From Flavihumibacter sp. (lineage in GTDB: Bacteria; Bacteroidota; Bacteroidia; Chitinophagales; Chitinophagaceae): a stretch of DNA of 12,189 nucleotides. A program made the position numbers and the translations under genes. The notes below the pieces were generated by a model. That model worked only from the letters and a program-made list of their open reading frames with translations. It was not told the DNA's origin and searched no databases. The stretch is from assembly GCA_025455285.1 (NCBI GenBank), contig JALOMU010000006.1, positions 1-12,189 on the forward strand, in the 5' to 3' direction. Positions 1 through 7,146 of this stretch are shown in pieces; the first letter of the stretch is position 1; every line of letters begins with the position of its first letter.

Positions 1-48
1 ATAGTGTTGCTCATCTCGTAGATCCATTAACCATTTTACCTATCCATC

Positions 49-492
49 ATGAACCTTTTACCATTTGTGCTTGCATGCGCATTAATGATGTCGTGCAATA
101 AATCGGTCAGTCCGCCACCGATTCCATCCAACCCAAAACCTGTGGCCGGACTGGTACAGTTTAAAATTTTTTCTGACCCGCGCATGAGGCAGGAACAACC
201 GCTGTCAAAGGACGCCGGAATCCGGTTAACTATTCACCAGACCAAATTGGAAAATGCAATGCCTGTCATAATTTGGGATACGCTGGTGCCCCTCCGTCAA
301 TTGACCAGCTACCCAGGGCCTGAAGATCCGCTCATTATTGAAAAGCCTCTTGAAATGGTTCAGGGCAAAAAAATATTTTATCAGTTGACTGCACAAAAAA
401 TCTATCGTATTAATCAGCAAATTAAAATTGAAGAGTTGTCAAGTGGAATTGGTTCAGATCAACTGGAGGCAATCCTTAGTATAGGCCTTTAA
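49..492 (+). CDS. Small secreted lipoprotein of unknown function
   Basis: I do not recognise this 147-residue protein. It begins with a short hydrophobic segment (residues 3-15) and a lipobox-like Leu-Met-Met-Ser-Cys at residues 12-16, so Cys16 should be lipidated by the signal peptidase II pathway. The segment right after it is proline-rich (Ser-Pro-Pro-Pro-Ile-Pro, residues 21-26), a usual tether to the membrane. The rest looks like one small beta-rich domain without recognisable catalytic motifs. The N-region has no Lys or Arg, which is atypical for a signal peptide. An in-frame stop at 28-30 leaves no longer ATG start, so the start at 49 is the best choice. It lies 67 bases before the next gene on the same strand and may be co-transcribed with it. 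Lipoprotein status is an inference from the lipobox; function is unknown. Confidence 0.7.
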   Translation: MNLLPFVLACALMMSCNKSVSPPPIPSNPKPVAGLVQFKIFSDPRMRQEQPLSKDAGIRLTIHQTKLENAMPVIIWDTLVPLRQLTSYPGPEDPLIIEKPLEMVQGKKIFYQLTAQKIYRINQQIKIEELSSGIGSDQLEAILSIGL

Positions 493-559
493 AATTGTTA
501 TAGAACCAGAGAACCGTTTTCTTTCACTACAATTTAAGTTGCTATCTGATATTTGTTCC

Positions 560-1465
560 ATGATGCGGACCAGTCTCTTTTTATTCCTGTTATTTCTGAT
601 TACAGAAGGAACTGCTCAAACCTTTAGATTGGCTACTTACCGGTATGACACGAACAATCGGATTGCGAATCTTGAACCATTGGCAAATCATATTGAGAAA
701 ACAATAGGAATCCCGGTAGAGATTCACTCTTATCAGTCCGTACCCGAGTTTATCACAGCGCTTCAAATGGGGGAAGTTGACCTTGGCTTTATCAATACGT
801 TTGGCTATCTGTTACTTTCTGCTTCTGAAAAGAAACATCCTATGTGGGCTCCGGTTACCTGGGTTGTTCCAAAAGGTACCAGGGATGTCTACAAGACTTC
901 CTTCATAACAAGAACCAATTCAACTATCGACTGGTCTAAACTAAAAGACAAAAGTGCTGAAATCAGGCTTGCACTTGTAGCACCTGGGTCTACCTCTGGC
1001 AACCTGGTGCCCCGATTACTTCTGAATAATAGAACGCTTTCAAATCCCGAGCAGGAATTCAAATCACTCCAATATGCCGGAACGCACAAAGCAGCGGTGG
1101 AAGCTGTTGTAAATGGAAGCGCTGATCTGGCTGCAATGGGCCAGGATGCCTTTGAAGTTTACCTACAGGAAAATCCCGGTTTTAAAAGTGAACTCCGGGA
1201 GATTGTCGTATCACCTGAGATACCGCTTGGCCCGGCACTGGTAAATACCCGTCTTCCTGTTGCACTTCAGGAAAAACTGGTGGCTTGTTTGTTAAACGTA
1301 CACCAGGATAATCCTCTTGTAATTGAACAACTGCGAGCTGGCTGGACAGAAGCCAGAAAAGCCACACATTTTGAAAAAATCAACCCCAATCATTATCAGC
1401 AATTATTGGAAGCATTTGGGCCGCCTGAAGCGGTGTCAGTAATTCTGCTCCAGTTTGCCCGGTAG
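560..1465 (+). CDS. PhnD-like periplasmic substrate-binding protein (phosphate/phosphonate type)
   Basis: This 301-residue exported protein resembles the PhnD/PtxB family of solute-binding proteins for phosphonate, phosphite or phosphate ABC importers. A Sec signal peptide covers residues 1-20 and ends in Gly-Thr-Ala-Gln. Family-like elements are the early strand Phe-Arg-Leu-Ala-Thr-Tyr (22-27), the Leu-Glu-Pro-Leu-Ala stretch (38-42), the Gly-Glu-Val-Asp-Leu-Gly-Phe block (71-77), the ligand-loop-like Pro-Gly-Ser-Thr-Ser-Gly (142-147) and the Gly-Thr-His-Lys-Ala-Ala-Val-Glu-Ala-Val block (174-183). The frame is open to a TTG at 539, but the ATG at 560 gives the signal peptide directly; an ATG at 563 is equally possible. 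No permease or ATPase gene is visible on either side, so it may serve a remote transporter or be a sensor. The next gene follows after 46 bases on the same strand. The ligand cannot be assigned from the sequence. Confidence 0.82.
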   Translation: MMRTSLFLFLLFLITEGTAQTFRLATYRYDTNNRIANLEPLANHIEKTIGIPVEIHSYQSVPEFITALQMGEVDLGFINTFGYLLLSASEKKHPMWAPVTWVVPKGTRDVYKTSFITRTNSTIDWSKLKDKSAEIRLALVAPGSTSGNLVPRLLLNNRTLSNPEQEFKSLQYAGTHKAAVEAVVNGSADLAAMGQDAFEVYLQENPGFKSELREIVVSPEIPLGPALVNTRLPVALQEKLVACLLNVHQDNPLVIEQLRAGWTEARKATHFEKINPNHYQQLLEAFGPPEAVSVILLQFAR

Positions 1466-1480
1466 CAGGCGGTATGCATT

Positions 1481-1504
1481 TTTCAGCGTAACTTCAGGCT
1501 GAAA
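1481..1504. repeat. Inverted repeat between the PhnD-like gene and the next gene
   Basis: A perfect 7-base inverted repeat has arms TTTCAGC (1481-1487) and GCTGAAA (1498-1504) with a 10-base loop. It sits between the stop at 1465 and the ATG at 1512, ending 7 bases before that ATG. In RNA it could form a small hairpin that modulates read-through or translation of the downstream gene. It has no U-run after it, so it is not a typical intrinsic terminator. A repeat this short can also arise by chance; a functional role is inference. Confidence 0.3.
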
Positions 1505-1511
1505 TCTAAAC

Positions 1512-3671
1512 ATGAGCCGTAGCGAGAGAATTTTACTAGTTATATGCTGTTTTTTTTCCTTTACCCTGTCTTCCAGTGCTCAGGCTAACCTGGCTGAGGC
1601 AAATGCGCTGTTGGATGCTGAACAGATACAATACAGGCAATTTCTAAATCAGTTCAGAGGAGAGGAAGGGATCAGAATTCGGATACGTGAATTCGCCTAT
1701 TTTACCATTGATAGTTTGCAGGCGGCTTTTTCTGAAAGAGAGGAAGTAAAACCGAAAGAAAGGATTAACAGCATTACCAGTCTCCGGTATTTTTTACAAA
1801 CACTCCGGGCGAGCCTTCAACAACAACAATATGATGTGTACGATATCCCATATGCATTGGAAAAATTTCCGCATATAGCTGATGCTGTGGTAAATGACTT
1901 TCCTCTCCAGGGAATTATGGCAGGCTTTGGAGCCAAAAGAACCCAATTGATGGCTGATGCCTTTCGGTTGTATCCGGTTGGAAAACGACTTCAACAACTG
2001 GCAGATGTGAGGAGGGTGGCAGTTGGAGCAGAGAATCTTTTTCCATTTCTGGAGAGAAGACCTGATTTCCCTTATAAAGACACAGCTCTTGTATTCATTG
2101 CGGAAAGAATTCCCTTAAAACTGATTCAATATATCAACCAACAGCAAACGCCCCTCGCTGCTTATATCAGGAACTCCTCCCACCCCCTGATTCAGGAATT
2201 GGTAAATATGGCAGGCAATCGTAATGTGGGTGAACTGGCTCATTTTGCATCCGGACTTGTTGAAAAAAAATACACAGCAGATAGCCTGCTAACGCTTAGG
2301 AGCTCTAACGTTAATGGGTATTACCAAACATTGGTGGATGCCATCCAGGAAATACGAAGATCGAAACCTGCGGGCTCTTCTGTCGGAATGCAGCCCGCTC
2401 TCCGTGCTGCTCTGCATGATAAGGCCATGGCTTTTTATATCAAGCCAATAAATGACCTGCATGAGAACGGTCAGGCTACAAGATTTGCGAGTATTCAGCC
2501 CTTACGCATTATTGATTTGTATTACCTGATCACCACCGGTGAAGATGAATTGTATACTTCCAGTTTTCTGGGAATCTACAAACGTATGATGCAACAGGTT
2601 CCTGCTGGCCGGTCAGACAGTCTCATGGAAATGGTGGCCTATGACCAGTTCAGAAAATTTATCAGGATCTGCTCTCATTATAACGTGCTTGGAGATTATC
2701 TGGCAAACATGCCTGAAGCAGAGCGGAAACTGCTCTTGTCGCGATTTGTCTCCGGTATTGAGTCAGATCGTGAAAGCGGTCTGGAAGAAGCAATGGATGT
2801 GGCAGATGCATTTATCAGTTTATCATCGGATTCACTTGCTAATACCATTGTGGGAGAACTGTTGGAGGAAAACCTGCAGCGATGCCGGAATACCGATAAT
2901 TTTTATGGAATTCGACTCTACAAAATATTGGACCAGATTTACCAGGTAGCAAACAATCCGGCATCCAGGCAGGAACTTTTTGCCCGGTTGGGTAATTATG
3001 AACTGCTTTCATTGAAATCGATCATGGGTTCAGACCAGGTGATTCATCAGCTCGTTTTATTTTATGGAGATGAAGACGGAAAGTCAAGTTTTTCTAATTT
3101 TTTACAATTGTTCAGGGATACATCCACGTGGGAAATTGCGAGACTTCCAAAATGGATAGAGATCTGTTCTAAAAAATCCATGCAGCCGGTTAATATATAC
3201 GCCAATCTCCCTCTTGATCACACCTTTCGGGAGGATGAGAAGGCGCAGCAAAAATTACTCGAATACCTGACCCGGCAAAATATCAAACCAGGAATCATCA
3301 TTCACAGGGGACACAGTTATCACCTGCCTACTACATTGGGCTACCTTCAGCCATATATGAAACTCGCAATTTTAGGTTCCTGTGGCGGTTATAAAAACCT
3401 TTTGACAGTGGCAGGTAAAAGTCCGGAGGCCCAGATTGTAGCCACCAAACAAATCGGTTCCAAACTGATTAACGACCCTATGATCCAGGAGTTGAATGCA
3501 CTTTTATTACAGGAACAGGATGTTTACTGGCCGGATTTCTGGACCAAACTAAACGATCAGTTCAGCAAATCGGAAGCAACCCGCAATTTGTTTGCAGAAT
3601 ATGTTCCGCCATACAAAAATCTGAGTCTGTTTGTGATTCGACTCTTCAATGAGGATGCTGCGGTGTTATAA
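1512..3671 (+). CDS. Secreted 719-residue protein with a putative caspase-like His/Cys dyad at its C-terminus
   Basis: I do not recognise this family by name. Residues 1-24 are a Sec signal peptide (hydrophobic 7-20, Ser-Ser-Ala-Gln cleavage region), so the protein is exported. Residues about 30-500 look largely helical, without known motifs. Near the C-terminus a hydrophobic strand leads into His598-Arg-Gly-His601 (after Pro-Gly-Ile-Ile-Ile). About 20 residues later a second strand (Lys-Leu-Ala-Ile-Leu) leads into Gly-Ser-Cys624-Gly-Gly. A strand followed by His-Gly and another followed by a small residue, Cys and Gly is the layout of clan CD peptidases (caspases, gingipains, CHAT domains). 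Upstream strands at about 512-518 (ending Phe-Tyr-Gly-Asp) and 559-563 could complete the fold. Peptidase activity is inference. There is no T9SS sorting domain at the C-terminus. It probably forms an operon with the PhnD-like gene and ends overlapping the opposing gene by six bases. Confidence 0.75.
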   Translation: MSRSERILLVICCFFSFTLSSSAQANLAEANALLDAEQIQYRQFLNQFRGEEGIRIRIREFAYFTIDSLQAAFSEREEVKPKERINSITSLRYFLQTLRASLQQQQYDVYDIPYALEKFPHIADAVVNDFPLQGIMAGFGAKRTQLMADAFRLYPVGKRLQQLADVRRVAVGAENLFPFLERRPDFPYKDTALVFIAERIPLKLIQYINQQQTPLAAYIRNSSHPLIQELVNMAGNRNVGELAHFASGLVEKKYTADSLLTLRSSNVNGYYQTLVDAIQEIRRSKPAGSSVGMQPALRAALHDKAMAFYIKPINDLHENGQATRFASIQPLRIIDLYYLITTGEDELYTSSFLGIYKRMMQQVPAGRSDSLMEMVAYDQFRKFIRICSHYNVLGDYLANMPEAERKLLLSRFVSGIESDRESGLEEAMDVADAFISLSSDSLANTIVGELLEENLQRCRNTDNFYGIRLYKILDQIYQVANNPASRQELFARLGNYELLSLKSIMGSDQVIHQLVLFYGDEDGKSSFSNFLQLFRDTSTWEIARLPKWIEICSKKSMQPVNIYANLPLDHTFREDEKAQQKLLEYLTRQNIKPGIIIHRGHSYHLPTTLGYLQPYMKLAILGSCGGYKNLLTVAGKSPEAQIVATKQIGSKLINDPMIQELNALLLQEQDVYWPDFWTKLNDQFSKSEATRNLFAEYVPPYKNLSLFVIRLFNEDAAVL

Positions 3672-4016
3672 TGCGTTCTTTAAAGCTTCTACTACTGCCT
3701 TGGTATTGCCAATGAAAATTTGTTTTCCAACAATGGCAACCGGGCGTTTTAGAAAAGTGTATTCTTCCAGGATGAGTCGGCGGTAATCTTTTTCAGTCAG
3801 CGTTTGTTCATGAAGTCCCAAACTTCTGTATTTAATTGCTCGCCTGCTAAAGAGCGCTTCAAAGCTCCCGGCCAATTCTTTCATCTGGTCCAGTTGGTCT
3901 GGAGTGATCGGTTCCGTTTTGATTTCTTGCAGCTGGACTTTCTTTTTTTCTGCACCTACTTCCTTCAGGATTTTCTGGCAGGTGTCACAATTTCCAAGGT
4001 GATAGATCTTTTTCAT
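3666..4016 (-). CDS. ArsC/Spx/YffB-family thioredoxin-fold protein
   Basis: This 116-residue cytoplasmic protein has the size and layout of the ArsC/Spx/YffB family (thioredoxin-like fold). The first strand leads to Asn-Cys10-Asp-Thr-Cys13, a CxxC where classical arsenate reductases have a single catalytic Cys. Ser-Arg-Arg (57-59) followed by Tyr-Arg-Ser-Leu-Gly-Leu (63-68) matches the conserved middle block, and Leu-Lys-Arg-Pro (89-92) precedes a strand and Ile-Gly-Asn. E. coli ArsC uses three arginines (60, 94, 107). By eye the first two have counterparts here (about Arg59, Arg91), but the third position appears to be Asn104. A true arsenate reductase role is therefore doubtful, and no other ars genes are near; a thiol-redox or Spx-like role is as likely. 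Its stop codon is the complement of the Leu codon that ends the opposing gene. Confidence 0.82.
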   Translation of the reverse strand: MKKIYHLGNCDTCQKILKEVGAEKKKVQLQEIKTEPITPDQLDQMKELAGSFEALFSRRAIKYRSLGLHEQTLTEKDYRRLILEEYTFLKRPVAIVGKQIFIGNTKAVVEALKNAL

Positions 4017-4053
4017 ATGCTTCTAAACTGCAAAATAACAACAGGCGAACCAT

Positions 4054-4084
4054 TTTGTTGATTCGGGATCGATCTCTACCTTTC
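4054..4084 (+). promoter_or_regulatory. Candidate Bacteroidetes-type promoter for the SnoaL/DUF4440-like gene
   Basis: TTTG at 4054-4057 and TACCTTTC at 4077-4084 are separated by 19 bases. This fits the Bacteroidetes housekeeping consensus (-33 TTTG, -7 TAnnTTTG) in spacing and in all but the last base of the -7 box. Transcription would begin about 8 bases before the ATG at 4099, giving a very short leader. The stretch just before the ATG is A/T-rich, as usual where Shine-Dalgarno sequences are absent. No start-site data support it. Confidence 0.4.
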
Positions 4085-4098
4085 CAAAAATAATTTCC

Positions 4099-4521
4099 AT
4101 GAGATTCCTGCTTTGTATTCTGTTGATTGGGTTTTCAACCGGCAGTTTTGCCCAACATACTGATGAGTTGGCAATCCGGAAGGTTTTATCAGCCCAGGAA
4201 ACTGCCTGGAACAAAGGTGATATTGATGCATTCATGGATGGTTACTGGAACTCCGATTCCCTGCTTTTTATTGGATCAAGCGGGGTTACCTATGGTCATG
4301 CCAATACCCTACGCAGATATAAAACCAACTATAATTCCCAGGCAAAAATGGGCAAATTGAAATTTGATCTGCTTCATTTTCTGCCATTAGCTCCCGACTA
4401 TTGGATGATAGTTGGTAAATGGCAGCTTACCCGCGATGCCGGTGATGTTGGTGGACATTTCACGTTGCTGTTCAAAAAAATAAATGGAAAATGGGTGATT
4501 GTTTCAGATCATACCAGTTGA
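4099..4521 (+). CDS. Secreted SnoaL/DUF4440-like (NTF2-fold) protein
   Basis: This 140-residue protein has a clear signal peptide (residues 1-18, ending Gly-Ser-Phe-Ala before Gln19) and then a single small domain of the NTF2-like superfamily, DUF4440/SnoaL type. Typical features are the first helix ending in Glu-Thr-Ala-Trp-Asn-Lys-Gly-Asp (34-41), then Asp-Ala-Phe-Met (43-46). The Ser-Leu-Leu-Phe-Ile strand (54-58) and the late strands Gly-Lys-Trp-Gln-Leu-Thr (106-111), His-Phe-Thr-Leu-Leu-Phe-Lys-Lys (120-127) and Gly-Lys-Trp-Val-Ile-Val-Ser-Asp-His-Thr-Ser (130-140) follow. Members of this fold include isomerases, hydrolases and many proteins without known activity; no substrate can be named. 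The signal peptide places it in the periplasm or outside. It is divergent from the ArsC-like gene (82 bases between starts), and its stop codon directly abuts the stop of the opposing beta-barrel gene. Confidence 0.85.
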   Translation: MRFLLCILLIGFSTGSFAQHTDELAIRKVLSAQETAWNKGDIDAFMDGYWNSDSLLFIGSSGVTYGHANTLRRYKTNYNSQAKMGKLKFDLLHFLPLAPDYWMIVGKWQLTRDAGDVGGHFTLLFKKINGKWVIVSDHTS

Positions 4522-6942
4522 TCATCCGCCAGCCCGAACACGATTCTGTTCTTCGCTCGCACCACTGTTTTTTCTCCTGGGTTCACCCAGTTGCTTGCCA
4601 AAACGCCAGTTGAAGCTGATTGTTGCTACCCTGCTGTCCCTGCTTTGATTGAATCTCTCCCGCACATTCTGGTATCGGATATCCCCTTGAATCTGTTGCG
4701 TAAAAAAGATATCTCTCATATTCAGGCGAATTGTGCCTTTACCTTTCAGTACCTGTTTGCCGATACCTGCTGCAACCTGGCCAAAGCCATAGATGGTGAA
4801 TTGTGCATCCCTGCTTTTTGCATTGTAAAACCCGGATAATTCGGCGGACCAACCTTTTGCGAACTTAAACTGATTGTTGATATTCCCGTTGCCACTGAGC
4901 ATTTCACTGTCAAAATCACTATTCATTCCAACGCCGTTAACCTTCTGGTAAGTGCCGGTTAGATTGATGGTAGCAGACCACCATTTTGCCGGCTTAAGCT
5001 GTGCTGTCAGACTCAGGTTCAGGTTTTTCATATTGGCGAGATTGCCTTCTGTCAAAATTGTAACCCTGCCTTCGGTCTTAAAGATTTGTGAGAAATATTG
5101 TTTGGTATCGCCATATTCCAATGAGGTAGTCAACCAACCCTTATAGGTATGCGAAAACTGAAAATTCCAGGTAAACTGTGGCTGTATATAAGGATTACCT
5201 ACCTGGTAAGTGTATTCATTGATAAAGAAAAGGAAGGGGTTTAACTGCTGATAAGCCGGACGATTGATTCTTCTTCCGGTTTGTATTGTAAAAGTGTGAT
5301 TGGAATCCAGTTCATGTGTCAGGTAAATGCTTGGAAACAGGCTGGCATAACTGCGGCGAAAACTGGAGTCGTTTTTTTCCGGATTTCCCAGTTGTTTGCC
5401 TTTATAACTGGTCTGTTCAAACCGAAGGCCACCTTGTGCAGACCATTTCCCGATTTTTTTATTGGTATTCAGGTAACCTGCATAAATCGATTCTTCGTAG
5501 AGGAAATGATTGGTTTTACCATAATCCGGTATCCAGTTGCTGCCTGCGGAATTAAAATAATTGGCCTGGTTATTAGTTTTGACCCTGCTTGATTTAAGTC
5601 CGGCTTCCAGCTTCCATTCGCCTTTCAGGGTGGTGTTATAATCCGCTTTGGCTGTATATATTGAAATGGAAGCGGGTAAATCTCCTTTCAGGTATCCATC
5701 ACTGACAACTGTTTCATCTGCCAGTGTAATAGTATTATGAAAAAGCTGGTTGTTCGTCATATCATAATGCATATAATCCAGGTCAGCAGTCAGTTCGGAG
5801 TTTTTGTTGATCGTATGTCGCAGATTCAGATTCAAAGTACCATTGATCCATTTATTGGAGTTTTTACTGATAGTTTGCACCGTTGAATCCGTAATGCGAT
5901 CAGCATCCATTAAATATCCGGTACTTAGACTGTTGTATTTCCGAGGAGATATAAAACCAGTACCTGTAATCCCGATAGTTGTTTTTTTATTCAAGGAATA
6001 ATCAATACCAGCCTTCAGCGAATTATTATCTCCCTGCATGCGTAACATGGTTGGCTGATCAAAATAGCCCGTTGATTTTCCGGTTGCATCCAGATAGGTT
6101 CGTTTAATGTACAGGTTATTGAAATTCTTATTGGAATTTTGACTGTAATTCAGAAACAAATTGAACTTTTCGTTACGATAGTTGAGGTTCAGACCATTAT
6201 TGGTTTTGAAGTAAGCACCCTGACCATAAGAGAGATTAAGGCTTCCATTCCATCCGCGTTGTTTGTTCTTTTTCGTTTTGATGTTAATGATGCCAGAGTT
6301 TCCAGCTGCATCGTATTTAGCAGGCGGGTTGGTCATAATTTCAATCTGATCAAGTTGGTTGGCCATCATATTATTGAGCAGGTTTACCAGGTCTGCCCCA
6401 GTCAGATAACTGGGCTTGCCATCGATCAGTACGAGCACACCCTGTCTGCCCTTGAGACTTATATTTCCATCCCTGTCTATTGAAATGCCAGGTGATTTTT
6501 CCAATACTTCCATGGCGGTGGCTCCTGCATTGGAAATACCAGCATCCACATTTACGATGGTTCTGTCAGGTTTCACTTCAATCATCCGTTTACTGGCTGT
6601 TACTGTAACTGCTTTTAATTCATCGGAATTTTTGGAAAGAGGAACCGTTTTCAGGTCATGGGTCTCATTTTCAGTTTTCAAGGTAAACGCGGTGGTGTAA
6701 TAAGTTTTATATCCTACTGCTGACACCTGTAACAAATATGCACCTATGTTTACCTGTTCCAATTCGAAAATACCTGAGGTACCGGCTATTGCCAGTTTCA
6801 CAAGGCTGGAGTCTGATGCTTTCAACAGGCTAATCGTGGCTCCTTCCACAGCCTGCCCCTTCACCTTACCGGTTTGTTGGGCAATTGCTGAAAAGTTATT
6901 CATCAGTATGAGTAGAACAAGTATTGAAAATCGATACAGCAT
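4522..6942 (-). CDS. Outer-membrane beta-barrel protein with carboxypeptidase-regulatory-like domain and plug (TonB-dependent-receptor-like)
   Basis: This 806-residue protein belongs to the outer-membrane beta-barrel family common in Bacteroidota (OMP_b-brl_3 type, related to TonB-dependent receptors). The order is: signal peptide 1-21/22 (Ser-Ala-Ile-Ala-Gln); carboxypeptidase-regulatory-like beta-sandwich about 25-105 (includes Gly-Ala-Tyr-Leu-Leu-Gln-Val-Ser-Ala-Val-Gly-Tyr); a TonB-box-like stretch Leu-Lys-Ala-Val-Thr-Val-Thr-Ala (109-116); plug about 125-225 with Val-Leu-Ile-Asp-Gly-Lys-Pro (170-176) and Gly-Asn-Ser-Gly-Ile-Ile-Asn-Ile-Lys-Thr (214-223); then a long barrel of alternating aromatic strands to about residue 782. 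The last strand ends Asn-Trp-Arg-Phe-Gly-Lys and a charged tail finishes in Gly-Gly. Length is normal for the family. No SusD-like partner adjoins it, so glycan import of the Sus type is not supported; the ligand is unknown. It is transcribed divergently from the ECF sigma operon. Confidence 0.92.
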   Translation of the reverse strand: MLYRFSILVLLILMNNFSAIAQQTGKVKGQAVEGATISLLKASDSSLVKLAIAGTSGIFELEQVNIGAYLLQVSAVGYKTYYTTAFTLKTENETHDLKTVPLSKNSDELKAVTVTASKRMIEVKPDRTIVNVDAGISNAGATAMEVLEKSPGISIDRDGNISLKGRQGVLVLIDGKPSYLTGADLVNLLNNMMANQLDQIEIMTNPPAKYDAAGNSGIINIKTKKNKQRGWNGSLNLSYGQGAYFKTNNGLNLNYRNEKFNLFLNYSQNSNKNFNNLYIKRTYLDATGKSTGYFDQPTMLRMQGDNNSLKAGIDYSLNKKTTIGITGTGFISPRKYNSLSTGYLMDADRITDSTVQTISKNSNKWINGTLNLNLRHTINKNSELTADLDYMHYDMTNNQLFHNTITLADETVVSDGYLKGDLPASISIYTAKADYNTTLKGEWKLEAGLKSSRVKTNNQANYFNSAGSNWIPDYGKTNHFLYEESIYAGYLNTNKKIGKWSAQGGLRFEQTSYKGKQLGNPEKNDSSFRRSYASLFPSIYLTHELDSNHTFTIQTGRRINRPAYQQLNPFLFFINEYTYQVGNPYIQPQFTWNFQFSHTYKGWLTTSLEYGDTKQYFSQIFKTEGRVTILTEGNLANMKNLNLSLTAQLKPAKWWSATINLTGTYQKVNGVGMNSDFDSEMLSGNGNINNQFKFAKGWSAELSGFYNAKSRDAQFTIYGFGQVAAGIGKQVLKGKGTIRLNMRDIFFTQQIQGDIRYQNVRERFNQSRDSRVATISFNWRFGKQLGEPRRKNSGASEEQNRVRAGG

Positions 6943-7078
6943 CTCAGGTTATTTGAAAACAAAATTTCAATTCCCCTGTGGTTACAAAAACCTAATTGGG
7001 ATAACGGGTCAATAATTCCTGTCAATGCACGAGCGGTGAAAATCAAGTATGAAAGGCTTCGTATTTTATGAAAAAAAT

Positions 7079-7111
7079 TTTGCCGGGAATGTAATTTCCT
7101 GGTGAGATTTG
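7079..7111 (+). promoter_or_regulatory. Candidate promoter of the ECF sigma operon
   Basis: TTTG at 7079-7082 and GAGATTTG at 7104-7111 are 21 bases apart. They match the Bacteroidetes -33 TTTG and -7 TAnnTTTG elements except for the first base of the -7 box. Transcription would start about 30 bases before the ATG at 7147. The position is right for the sigma factor, but the -7 mismatch keeps confidence modest. Confidence 0.38.
7083..7102. promoter_or_regulatory. Dyad-symmetric operator candidate inside the sigma promoter spacer
   Basis: Arms CCGGGAA (7083-7089) and TTCCTGG (7096-7102) form an inverted repeat around a 6-base centre, with one G:T-type mismatch. The dyad fills nearly the whole spacer between the proposed -33 and -7 boxes, the usual place for a repressor operator. 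Alternatively it is a chance palindrome. The regulator that would bind it cannot be named. Confidence 0.3.
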
Positions 7112-7146
7112 ATACCAATTGAAAAATAGCTGACATATACAGCACC

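Larger units (their letters stand above)
6943..7146. other. Divergent intergenic region between beta-barrel and sigma factor genes
   Basis: This 204-base, A/T-rich stretch is the longest gene-free segment of the window and must hold the promoters of both flanking genes. A promoter-like pair with an internal dyad faces the sigma gene (listed separately). Facing the beta-barrel gene only partial matches to TAnnTTTG are visible. No structured RNA, riboswitch or convincing small gene was seen. Confidence 0.7.

Noticed and set aside
539..559. TTG start giving seven extra residues on the PhnD-like protein
   Set aside because: The extra residues are polar and would precede a complete signal peptide that begins at the ATG at 560.
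2641..2949. Open frame of about 100 codons on the plus strand inside the 719-residue gene
   Set aside because: It is entirely contained in another frame of a long coding gene and its composition (many Cys, Trp, Ser) looks non-coding.
3666..4016. Arsenic resistance operon
   Set aside because: No ArsR, ArsB/Acr3 or ArsM-like gene is nearby and the ArsC-like protein lacks a clear third arginine.
4522..6942. SusC/SusD-type polysaccharide utilisation locus
   Set aside because: No SusD-like gene is adjacent, the barrel protein is about 800 residues (shorter than typical SusC), and no glycoside hydrolase gene is present.
6950..7010. Promoter for the beta-barrel gene on the minus strand
   Set aside because: Several partial matches to TAnnTTTG occur (for example AAATTTTG with TTTG 17 bases before it), but none has both a good box and standard spacing, so no single site can be chosen.
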